DNA from: an uncultured Ruminiclostridium sp.
GTDB lineage: Bacteria; Bacillota; Clostridia; Oscillospirales; Ruminococcaceae
Reading direction: 5' to 3'
Assembly (NCBI GenBank): GCA_934462775.1
Contig: CAKSIR010000007.1
Span: forward strand, 1-32,506
Length of the DNA: 32,506 bases
Positions 7,652 to 15,840 of this stretch are shown one piece after another; position 1 is the first letter of the stretch; every line of letters begins with the position of its first letter. The position numbers and the translations under genes were made by a program. The notes under the pieces were generated by a model that saw nothing but the letters and a program-made list of their open reading frames with translations, was not told the origin of the DNA and searched no databases.

Positions 7652-8428
7652 ATGAAAACATTAAAAGAAATTTTTGCGTACAGAGAAATGATATTCAGCC
7701 TTGTCAGAAAGGATCTGCGCGGCAGATACAAGGGCTCTGTCTTAGGCTTTCTCTGGACCTTCATAAATCCGCTTTTCCAGCTGATTATATATACGTTTGT
7801 ATTTTCGGTTGTCTTGCGTTCGGACATAGACAAGTTTTATCTTTATCTGTTTGTCGCTCTGATTCCGTGGATTTTCTTCCAAAGCTCGATTTCGGGCGGT
7901 TCCACATCAATCCTGAGCCAAAAGGATCTTGTCAAAAAAATATATTTCCCCCGCGAGGTTCTGCCAATATCCTATGTTTGCAGCTGCTTTATGAATATGC
8001 TGTTCAGCTTTATAATAATCTTTATAGTTGTTATATTTTCAGGCGTGGGCATAAACCTGACGGCTGTTTTCTGCCTGCCGATTATTATGCTGGTTGAGTT
8101 TATAATGTGCCTCGGAGCGGCAATGATCGCATCGGCGGTTACCGTTTTTTTCAGAGATATGGAGCATATTCTGAGCATTGTTACAATGGCGTGGCTGTAT
8201 CTGACCCCGATATTGTATTCCACAGACATGATTCCCGACAAGCTTAAGCCGATATATTCATTTAATCCGATGACTCCCGTTGTGGACGCGTACAGAGATA
8301 TTCTGTATTATCGCTCTGTGCCAAGTCTGTCCACGCTTTTATGGGCGTTCGCACTCGGAGTGGCTGTAATGTTGATCGGATGCCTCGTTTTTGGTAAATT
8401 GAAGAAGCACTTTGTGGAGGAACTATAA
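7652..8428 (+). CDS. wzm: Polysaccharide ABC exporter, membrane subunit
   Basis: ABC-2 type permease of 258 residues with about six membrane segments. It is predicted to form the channel that moves the finished lipid-linked polysaccharide across the cytoplasmic membrane. The conserved N-terminal block R23-GRYKGSVLGFLW, the FFRD motif near 167-170, YLTPILY (183-189) and NPMTPVVDAYRDIL (205-218) are typical of Wzm/TagG permeases. It starts three bases after rmd, with AGGGGT inside the end of rmd as ribosome site, and overlaps its ATPase gene by one base. The partner's glycan-binding tail points to a Wzm/Wzt system rather than a plain teichoic acid TagGH exporter. Confidence 0.94.
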   Translation: MKTLKEIFAYREMIFSLVRKDLRGRYKGSVLGFLWTFINPLFQLIIYTFVFSVVLRSDIDKFYLYLFVALIPWIFFQSSISGGSTSILSQKDLVKKIYFPREVLPISYVCSCFMNMLFSFIIIFIVVIFSGVGINLTAVFCLPIIMLVEFIMCLGAAMIASAVTVFFRDMEHILSIVTMAWLYLTPILYSTDMIPDKLKPIYSFNPMTPVVDAYRDILYYRSVPSLSTLLWAFALGVAVMLIGCLVFGKLKKHFVEEL

Positions 8429-9777
8429 TGGAGTTAGACAACTCAATTGAAATAATTGACGTAAAAAAGCAGTTCAAGGTATATTTTGACAAAGGTCAGA
8501 GTTTAAAGGAAAGGCTTTTGTTCCACAAGCGCAGCCGCTATGAAAACAGAACGGTTCTTAACGGAATTACTTTCAACGTAAAAAAAGGCGAGGTTGTGGG
8601 TCTTATCGGCGAAAACGGATGCGGCAAAAGCACGCTGCTTAAGCTGATGACCAGGATAATGTACCCTGACAGCGGAACCATTGAAATAAAGGGAAGAGTT
8701 TCAAGCCTTATCGAGCTTGGTGCAGGATTTCATCCGGATATGAGCGGCAGGGAGAACATTTATACAAACGCCTCCATTTTCGGACTGACAAAAAAGGAAA
8801 TAGACGAGCGTCTGGACGATATTATAGAATTTTCGGAGCTTGCCGAGTTTATCGACAACCCTGTAAGAACCTATTCATCAGGTATGTATATGCGTCTTGC
8901 GTTTGCGGTCGCAATCAATGTTGACGCAGATGTGCTGCTGATTGACGAAATACTGGCGGTAGGAGATACAAACTTCCAGGCGAAATGCTTCGACCATTTA
9001 AGACAGCTCAAGTCGTCAGGAATTACTATCGTTATCGTATCTCATGATCTGGGAATGATTGAGAGGTTCTGCAACAAGGCAGTATGGATAAACAGCGGAG
9101 AGATCGCCTCGATAGGAAAATCCGCCGATGTTGTTGACGATTACCTGACGTTTATGAACAACAAGAAAATTGCGCTGCTTGAAAATCAGTCAAAAGCTCA
9201 AATCGAAAGACAGAACATGGATAAGCAGTCGGAGGCTCCGCAGCAGGAAGCAGAGGAAGCAGACGAAGAAGCCGCAGCAAATCCGGAGGAAGGTTCGAGC
9301 AGCAGCCCCGGCATGGACGAACATCTCTATCAGCAGGCGATGGATTACAGCTGCAAGCATTTCGGAACAAAGGAAGCGGTATTGACAAAGGTCGTACTGA
9401 AAAATCACAGGCATGAAGAAACGCTGCTGCTGGAAGCCGGCAAGGAATTTTATATAGATTTCTACTATCATGTAAACAAGCCCATAGACGAATATGTGTT
9501 CGGCATGGGAATATATACCCTTGAGGGCGAGTGGATTTTCGGTACAAATACGCTTTTGGCTCACAAGCAGGTTGTATTAAAGGATACGGACGGAAAAATT
9601 GAGTATAAGGGCAAGGAAATGAATTTGCTCACAAGCAAGTACATTTTGCAGGTATCAATAACAGATATAAACGGAACTCCGCTTGATTTTTACAGAGAAT
9701 ATTATCAATTCGATGTAATAAATAATCATCGTGACGCAGGCATAGTTTATATGGATAACGATTGGGAAATACAGTAA
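8428..9777 (+). CDS. wzt: Polysaccharide ABC exporter ATPase with glycan-binding C-terminus
   Basis: The ATPase that powers Wzm. Residues 1-240 are a complete ABC domain: Walker A GENGCGKST (61-69), signature YSSGM (149-153), Walker B VLLIDE (169-174) and H-loop SHD (205-207). An acidic, Gln/Ala/Glu-rich linker (about 250-297) leads to a beta-rich domain at about 300-445, in the place of the Wzt-C carbohydrate-binding domain. In E. coli O9a that domain recognises the chain end before export. At 449 residues it is much longer than TagH-like ATPases without this domain. The tail implies that the exporter checks the glycan, but no terminal methyltransferase is present to supply the O9a-type signal. 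Confidence 0.94.
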   Translation: MELDNSIEIIDVKKQFKVYFDKGQSLKERLLFHKRSRYENRTVLNGITFNVKKGEVVGLIGENGCGKSTLLKLMTRIMYPDSGTIEIKGRVSSLIELGAGFHPDMSGRENIYTNASIFGLTKKEIDERLDDIIEFSELAEFIDNPVRTYSSGMYMRLAFAVAINVDADVLLIDEILAVGDTNFQAKCFDHLRQLKSSGITIVIVSHDLGMIERFCNKAVWINSGEIASIGKSADVVDDYLTFMNNKKIALLENQSKAQIERQNMDKQSEAPQQEAEEADEEAAANPEEGSSSSPGMDEHLYQQAMDYSCKHFGTKEAVLTKVVLKNHRHEETLLLEAGKEFYIDFYYHVNKPIDEYVFGMGIYTLEGEWIFGTNTLLAHKQVVLKDTDGKIEYKGKEMNLLTSKYILQVSITDINGTPLDFYREYYQFDVINNHRDAGIVYMDNDWEIQ

Positions 9778-9795
9778 CGAGAAAGTAATCATACA

Positions 9796-11586
9796 ATGCC
9801 AAATAAAGATACAAAAAGTAATATCGCTTTCTTTTCAGCGGATTTGACGCCGCAAAAGGGACTGAAAAACCGTATTAAGCTTTTTTTCAAGAAAAAAATA
9901 TATAGCTTGTTTCGGTCTGAAATAGAGCAGCTTAACATGAGCTTAAAGCAGTCTGCCGAGTCTGAGGAAAAGTCGGAAGAAGAGCTGAAAAACAGTATGA
10001 ACGACTTTATTGAGAAACTTGACGGTCTAAAGGCTGAAATGACTGACGCATACGTCAGAATAGACAGTCTTTCCGACGCTTTAAAGGCTCTGGAGGAGTG
10101 CGCCCGACTGCTGGATAAAAAGGCAGAGGAGCTTACTCAGCAGATAGACAGTTTGCGGTCTGAATCAAGGGCGTCGGAACAGCGGCTGAACGCAGCTGTG
10201 GCAGACGTAAGCGGCGCTGTTAAAAACGTTGAGCAAAGCCTTGGCGATTCAGTTAAGAATACCGAGCTTAGTCTGAATAATGCGGTCAAGAAGGTTGAGC
10301 TTAATCTGGATAAGCAGAAAATTATCGTGGAAAATCTTGACGAGTTTAAGGTAAGAGCTCAGAATACGCTCAATTATTTTTCGGATTTTTCGCAGAATTG
10401 TAATTTCAGAATAAACGTCCTTGAGGACAGCTCCAACAAGATAGCAAAAGAGTTTAAAAAAGTCGAAATATCAAATCACTATGCGGTTTCGCCGACTTGT
10501 AATGCACAGTCGGCAGTATATCAGATCGTGCCTGTTTTCAACGATGGCGACGCAGTATGCGATTTCTCGCTGCTTCTGAAAAAACAGTTCGACAGACTGA
10601 ACGTAAAAAACTATATTTACTCGTATCAGAACAACTCGCAGAACAATTTTATAAAGCCGATGTCAGATTTCAAATACCCTGCCTCCAACGACATAATGAT
10701 TCTTCACATGGCGGCAGAAAATGAAATGGCTGATTATATGGGCTTTTTTGGTTGCAAGAGGGTTCTCGTATTTCAGAATGTTACTCCTCCGGAATTTTTT
10801 GCGGATTATAGCGAATTTGCACTGAACTCCGTCAAAAACGGCATTGCGCAGGTTGAAGCGCTGGCAGACAGCGTGGATTATTCGCTGACTGTTTCGGAAT
10901 TTAATAAGGAAACAATGGTTAAATACGGATTTAAACCGGATAGTATTTCCGTTGTGCCGATCCCCTTTGATGAAAGCAGATACGTTTGCGATGCTGACAG
11001 TGAGTTCTCACGGCGGTTCAGCGACGGAAAAACCAACATACTTTTTGTTGGACGGGTTGCTCCAAACAAAAGGCATGAGGATTTAATCGACAGCTTTATC
11101 GCATATCACAACGGCTGCAATCGGAACAGCCGCCTGATTCTTGCCGGAAGATTCGGCGAAAACGACAGGTATTACCTTATGCTTAAGGAAAAGCTTGCCG
11201 ATTTCGACGGCGAGGTTGTATTCACGGGCTATATTACTCAGGCGCAGCTTGTTTCGCTGTACCGTGCGGCGGACGTTTTCCTGTGCTTGAGCGAGCATGA
11301 AGGATTCTGCGTTCCGATTATTGAGGCGATGTACTTTGATGTTCCGATTATAGCGTACAGGTCGACGGCAGTTACAGCCACTCTCGGCGAGAAATGCTTT
11401 TTAATTGATTCAAAACAGCCTGACAATGTTTCAAGATGTATTGATCTGCTGGTAAAGGATGAATCCGAAAGAAAACAAGTAATCGGTAACCAGAGGATCC
11501 AATTTGAGAATTACTCAATGAGCAAATTTGAGGATTCGGTCAGCGCATGGATAAAAAAGATAGAACAGGAAGGAAATAGAAAATGA
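9796..11586 (+). CDS. GT4 glycosyltransferase with long N-terminal coiled coil
   Basis: A 596-residue protein in two parts. Residues 25-40 are basic and amphipathic (KNRIKLFFKKKIYSLF), a possible membrane foot. Residues about 40-225 are predicted coiled coil, including three 11-residue repeats at 141-173 (AVKNVEQSLGD, SVKNTELSLNN, AVKKVELNLDK). From about 235 a GT-B domain follows, with GRVAPNKR (419-426) and E502-GFCVPII-E510. This domain is paralogous to the first domain of the 1089-residue GT downstream: NVTPPEFF versus NITPERFF, and the same NILFVGRV-x-PNK and ADVFLC-x-SEHEGF motifs. It probably adds sugars to the exported chain and may hold or measure it. The ribosome site is weak. It overlaps the next gene by four bases (ATGA). 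Confidence 0.85.
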   Translation: MPNKDTKSNIAFFSADLTPQKGLKNRIKLFFKKKIYSLFRSEIEQLNMSLKQSAESEEKSEEELKNSMNDFIEKLDGLKAEMTDAYVRIDSLSDALKALEECARLLDKKAEELTQQIDSLRSESRASEQRLNAAVADVSGAVKNVEQSLGDSVKNTELSLNNAVKKVELNLDKQKIIVENLDEFKVRAQNTLNYFSDFSQNCNFRINVLEDSSNKIAKEFKKVEISNHYAVSPTCNAQSAVYQIVPVFNDGDAVCDFSLLLKKQFDRLNVKNYIYSYQNNSQNNFIKPMSDFKYPASNDIMILHMAAENEMADYMGFFGCKRVLVFQNVTPPEFFADYSEFALNSVKNGIAQVEALADSVDYSLTVSEFNKETMVKYGFKPDSISVVPIPFDESRYVCDADSEFSRRFSDGKTNILFVGRVAPNKRHEDLIDSFIAYHNGCNRNSRLILAGRFGENDRYYLMLKEKLADFDGEVVFTGYITQAQLVSLYRAADVFLCLSEHEGFCVPIIEAMYFDVPIIAYRSTAVTATLGEKCFLIDSKQPDNVSRCIDLLVKDESERKQVIGNQRIQFENYSMSKFEDSVSAWIKKIEQEGNRK

Positions 11587-12005
11587 TTGAGATAGATAAA
11601 AGCATCATATCCACAAACGAATTGATGGAAAAGCTTCAATTGACCATAAGCAAGTACAGCATTCCTCAGACTGTTTTAAAAACAGAGGAGGATACGGCGG
11701 AAGTATCCTCAAAGCTGCTGCTTAACTACTCTATCATAAACGAAAGCCTTGCTCAGCTTTCCGCAAATATAAAGCAGCTGAACGAAACGTGGTATATTCA
11801 GGATCAGTACATTACTTCCAACAAGAAGGTTATCGGCGGGTTTATCGTGCTGGTGAAAAGGTTTATCAGAAAATGCACATACTGGCTGATTAAGCCTTAT
11901 GTAAACCAGCAGATTGCATTTAACGGCGCTGCAACAAGAGCTATATGCGATATGAAAAAAATTCAGGACCAGATACTTATTGCGCTTAAATCCGACAATC
12001 AATAA
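11583..12005 (+). CDS. Small coiled-coil, membrane-associating protein
   Basis: I do not recognise a named family. The 140-residue protein has a helical N-terminal part with coiled-coil character (about 40-75). A strongly basic amphipathic segment GFIVLVKRFIRKCTYWLIKP (86-105) and VNQQIAFNGA (107-116) follow. As I recall, similar segments (VKR..R....Y..P.V.QQ..FN) occur at the N-terminus of larger methyl- and glycosyltransferases in ABC-type polysaccharide loci. Here the module stands alone. It is translationally coupled to the coiled-coil GT by an ATGA overlap and lies 14 bases before the triple GT. Inference: a membrane tether or scaffold joining the chain-building enzymes. No catalytic motif is visible. 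Confidence 0.75.
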   Translation: MIEIDKSIISTNELMEKLQLTISKYSIPQTVLKTEEDTAEVSSKLLLNYSIINESLAQLSANIKQLNETWYIQDQYITSNKKVIGGFIVLVKRFIRKCTYWLIKPYVNQQIAFNGAATRAICDMKKIQDQILIALKSDNQ

Positions 12006-12019
12006 ACGAGGTAGGAAAA

Positions 12020-15000
12020 ATGAGAATAAATCAATTTCACGACGGTACAGCTTTGGGAGATGCAATTACCAATCAGATGCTGCTGATCAGGGAGCTGCTT
12101 ATTAAGGAGGGGTACGAATCGGACATATACGCCGAGCATATTCCGCCTGAGCTGTCCTCAAAAATAAAAAACATAAACAAATATTCAGCAGATGACGATT
12201 CAATTCTCATTGTGCATCACTCAATGGGATTTGATCTGTTTGATAAAATCGTTTCACTGCCCGGAAAAAAGGCGCTGATTTACCATAACATTACCCCTGA
12301 AAGATTTTTTACCGACGAGGGCACGAAAAAATATATCCGTTTGGGATTATGGCAGACCAAGGAATACAGAAAATACGTTTCCTACGCAATAGCTGCTTCA
12401 AACTATAATCGCAAGCAGATGCTTGAGATGGGATATACGGACGTTGACGTTCTGCCTGTACAAATATCCCTTAACAGATTTGATACCGTAAAGTCATCTC
12501 AGAAATTCCTTGACAGATTCAAAGGCAGAAACAACATTCTGTTTGTTGGACGAGTTGTGCCTAACAAGTGCCAGAACGATGTTATTCGCTCCTTCCACGT
12601 TTACCACAAATATATCAACCCGGAAAGCAATCTGCTGTTTGCGGGCGACCTTAGCTATTATCCTTATGTAGACGAGCTGAAAAAGCTGTGTGCAGAGCTG
12701 GAGATAGAGGACAGCGTTTTCTTCTTGGGAAAAATTTCCGAGGAAGAGCTGAAGGCAAGCTACGAACTGGCAGATGTTTTTCTGTGCATGAGCGAACACG
12801 AGGGCTTCGGTGTGCCGCTGCTGGAAGCGATGAAGATGAAGGTTCCGGTGGTTGCTTTCGACTCATCTGCTATTTCTGAAACCATGAGCGGCGCAGGAAT
12901 TATTGTGAACGAGAAAAGATACGACATTATCGGCGCCCTGATTCACGAGATTATTTACAATAAGATGCTCAGGGACATGATTGTCGAAAAGCAGCTTAAG
13001 AGATTGGAAAAGCTGGAGGCAACCGACACAAGAAAGATACTGCTGAACGCTGTCAACAATATAAAATCGGGCAGCAGGCCGCGCAGAATTCAGATGCAGG
13101 GACCGTTCGAAACCTCATACAGCCTTGCAATAGTAAACCGCAAGCTCATCGAAGCAATGTACAGCGAGCATAAGGCAGATATATCTATTTACTGCACCGA
13201 GGGTCCCGGCGACTATACGCCGAAAAGCTCAGACCTGGCGGACAAGCCGCTGGCAAAGAAATTATGGGAAAAGTCCTTTGACGTTACATATCCTGACGTA
13301 ACAATCAGAAATATGTATCCGCCAAGAGTATCTGACGCAAACGGCGCTCTTAACTTCAGCGCATTCGGCTGGGAAGAGGACAGAATCCCCAAGGAATATG
13401 TGAATGACTTCAATAAATACCTTAGCGGTATCGGCACAATGTCCGATTTCGTTTCGGAAACACTGAAGAAGTCGGGAGTAACAATTCCTGTAAAAACCAT
13501 GGGTCTGGGCGTTGAGCTTTGCCCTGATTATGACAAGCTGAAGCCCTATAAAAAGAAAATCGGAAAGAGGTTTACCTTCCTCCATATCAGCTCTGCGTTC
13601 CCTCGCAAGGGCGTTGACCTAATGCTGAGAGGATATTTTGAGGAGTTCACAGGCGACGACGATGTCTGCCTGCTTCTGAAAACATTTCCGAACCCTCACA
13701 ATGAAACCGTTGAGCTTCTTCAGGAGCTGCGAAAGGAATTCCCTAACCCGCCTGCTGTTGAGCATATAAACTGCGACCTCAAGACAAACGAGCTTTACAG
13801 CCTGTACAAGGCGGCAGACTGCTATGTTCAGATGGCAAGGGGCGAGGGCTTTGGTCTGCCTGTTGCGGAGGCGATGCTTGCCAAAATCCCCGTAATCGTA
13901 TCAAACAACACAGGCATGGCTGATTTTTGCAGCGACGATACAGCAATGGTTGTGGACTACGAAATGGAACCGGCGCATACGCATCTGACCGCTGACAATT
14001 CACAGTGGGCAAAGCCGAATGTTGACACAATGAAAAAGCATATGCGCTATATTTTCGAAAACGGCCGCACGGACGAGATAAACAGGAAGATCGACAACGC
14101 CTATAATCTTATATCCACCAAATTTACATGGCAGGCTGTTGCGGACAGATGGTTCGCGTTTATCGACACTGTTCAGCAGCATCAGGTAAAGCCGAAGGTT
14201 GCAATGGTAACGACATGGAACAGCAAATGCGGCATTGCAGAGTTCACAAGCTTTATAATAGACGAAATGCGCAATTATGTTGATTTTTCTATTTACCCCA
14301 ACTATGGCGTAAAGCTGCTCCGCAGCGATGACGGCATGGTAAAGGAGCGCTTATGGCACAGTGCGTTTGAAGGAAACGCGGACGCGCTTATCGACGCTCT
14401 TAAGGAGTCGGATAACGAGTATGTTCACATTCAGTTCAACTTCGGCTTCTTCAAGCTGTGCGACCTTGCAAAGCTTATCGACACCCTCTCTCCCGAAAAG
14501 AAGGTAATAATCACCTTCCATAAGGTAAAGGACGCAGACGTGGGCGGAAAGATTGTAAGCCTGAAGTCCATAAAGGACAGCCTGAACAAGTGCCATGCAA
14601 TTATGGTGCATCAGGTCAGCGAATGCGACTTGCTCTGTTCGTTCGGCGTTGACAGATCGATTGTGCATTATATCCCTCTCGGTCAGCCGCAGTATAAGGA
14701 CATAGGCAAAAAGGCAGCCAGAAAGGCTCTCGGCATGGACGGCTCACTTATACTCAGCAGCTACGGTTTTTTCCTTCCGCATAAGGGAATAAAGGAAACC
14801 ATATCCGCAGTAGCCATTCTGAAAAAGGAATATCCCGATATTAAGTACATTCCTTCCTGCGCTCTGCATGAATCCCCTGTAAGCAAGAATTATTACGACG
14901 AATGTGTTAAGCTTATAAAAAATCTCGGACTTGAGGACAACGTTAAGCTTTATACCGACTTCCTGCCTAACGAGGAGTCGATGAAGATACTTCAGGCGTG

Positions 15001-15289
15001 CGATATATGCGTAATGCCGTATCTGCCGAGCGAGGAATCCGCAAGCGGCGCAATCCGCTTCTGTGTTGCTGCGAACAGACCTATCATAACTACCGATCAG
15101 TACATTTTCAACGAATTCAAGGATTTCGTATACCAGATAGATAAGTCAAATCCTCAGCTCATTGCTGCCGCCGTTAAGGAGATCATTTCTTCCGGCAAGA
15201 CAGACGAAATGCTGAAAAAGCTTAACGAGTACACTCAGTCTACCAAGTGGGAAAATGTCTGCAAGCAAATATACCAATTATATAAATAA
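12020..15289 (+). CDS. Triple-domain GT4 glycosyltransferase
   Basis: A 1089-residue protein holding three GT-B/GT4 units in tandem, predicted to act at the inner membrane face as the main chain polymerase, by analogy with two-domain WbdA. Unit 1 (about 1-345) has GRVVPNK and E261-GFGVPLL-E269. Unit 2 (about 355-715) has SSAFPRKG and E609-GFGLPVA-E617. Unit 3 (about 724-1089) begins VAMVTTWNSKCGIAEF and ends with SEESASGAIRF, where the second Glu of EX7E is replaced by R1013. Units 1 and 2 look catalytic; unit 3 may be altered or use a different geometry. Unit 1 is a paralog of the GT at 9796-11586. AGGTAGGA precedes the ATG. Donors are probably GDP-D-rhamnose and/or GDP-mannose. Confidence 0.88.
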   Translation: MRINQFHDGTALGDAITNQMLLIRELLIKEGYESDIYAEHIPPELSSKIKNINKYSADDDSILIVHHSMGFDLFDKIVSLPGKKALIYHNITPERFFTDEGTKKYIRLGLWQTKEYRKYVSYAIAASNYNRKQMLEMGYTDVDVLPVQISLNRFDTVKSSQKFLDRFKGRNNILFVGRVVPNKCQNDVIRSFHVYHKYINPESNLLFAGDLSYYPYVDELKKLCAELEIEDSVFFLGKISEEELKASYELADVFLCMSEHEGFGVPLLEAMKMKVPVVAFDSSAISETMSGAGIIVNEKRYDIIGALIHEIIYNKMLRDMIVEKQLKRLEKLEATDTRKILLNAVNNIKSGSRPRRIQMQGPFETSYSLAIVNRKLIEAMYSEHKADISIYCTEGPGDYTPKSSDLADKPLAKKLWEKSFDVTYPDVTIRNMYPPRVSDANGALNFSAFGWEEDRIPKEYVNDFNKYLSGIGTMSDFVSETLKKSGVTIPVKTMGLGVELCPDYDKLKPYKKKIGKRFTFLHISSAFPRKGVDLMLRGYFEEFTGDDDVCLLLKTFPNPHNETVELLQELRKEFPNPPAVEHINCDLKTNELYSLYKAADCYVQMARGEGFGLPVAEAMLAKIPVIVSNNTGMADFCSDDTAMVVDYEMEPAHTHLTADNSQWAKPNVDTMKKHMRYIFENGRTDEINRKIDNAYNLISTKFTWQAVADRWFAFIDTVQQHQVKPKVAMVTTWNSKCGIAEFTSFIIDEMRNYVDFSIYPNYGVKLLRSDDGMVKERLWHSAFEGNADALIDALKESDNEYVHIQFNFGFFKLCDLAKLIDTLSPEKKVIITFHKVKDADVGGKIVSLKSIKDSLNKCHAIMVHQVSECDLLCSFGVDRSIVHYIPLGQPQYKDIGKKAARKALGMDGSLILSSYGFFLPHKGIKETISAVAILKKEYPDIKYIPSCALHESPVSKNYYDECVKLIKNLGLEDNVKLYTDFLPNEESMKILQACDICVMPYLPSEESASGAIRFCVAANRPIITTDQYIFNEFKDFVYQIDKSNPQLIAAAVKEIISSGKTDEMLKKLNEYTQSTKWENVCKQIYQLYK

Positions 15290-15300
15290 GAGGATACAAA

Positions 15301-15840
15301 ATGTCAAAGAAATCAATCATTGTAATCATATTAGTTGTTCTGTCGTTGATATATATGAATTTTTTCGCCAAAAGCCTTAATCAGGCGGTATATTCCGGAG
15401 AGGAATTATCCTCAAACATTGTAGGCGAAGGAGAAAAGAAATATGCCGATGAAAGCACGGGCAAAACAGGGTATCTGACTTACGGACCGTATTATAGGGC
15501 TTTGAACGGCAATGTTGAAATTGATGTATATTATAAAACGGACACCGAAATAAACACGGTTGAAGTATTTGGCACAACACACGAAACCCAGTATGCTATG
15601 TGCCGGCTGTCGCCGTCGCAGAACATCGCTCATTTTTCAATTGACGTTGAGCCGGGCACGGATTATCTGGAAATAAGGACAGCCTATAACGGCGAAGGAT
15701 ACATTCAGATAGATAAGGTATGCTTTTCGCCGCGGGAAAAGGATCTGTATTGTATTATTGTTTTTTATGACGTATGCTTTGTTGTCTGGGCAGTTATTTT
15801 CATTATAGTAAAAAAGAATAAGAGGAAAACAAATGATTAA
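15301..15840 (+). CDS. Two-TM membrane protein with extracytoplasmic beta domain
   Basis: A 179-residue protein of unknown family. A membrane helix at about 5-23 and another at about 150-170, followed by KKNKRK, bracket a roughly 125-residue domain that should lie outside the membrane. Its core contains YGPY (61-64), alternating beta-strand patterns and a closing IDKVCF (137-142). The C-terminal domain of the next protein has the same YGPY start and V-K-x-A-F-like end, which suggests a shared fold, possibly a carbohydrate-binding beta-sandwich. AGAGGAT precedes the ATG, and the gene overlaps the next one by 8 bases. Inference: an accessory subunit of the membrane glycosyltransferase encoded next. 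Confidence 0.7.
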   Translation: MSKKSIIVIILVVLSLIYMNFFAKSLNQAVYSGEELSSNIVGEGEKKYADESTGKTGYLTYGPYYRALNGNVEIDVYYKTDTEINTVEVFGTTHETQYAMCRLSPSQNIAHFSIDVEPGTDYLEIRTAYNGEGYIQIDKVCFSPREKDLYCIIVFYDVCFVVWAVIFIIVKKNKRKTND

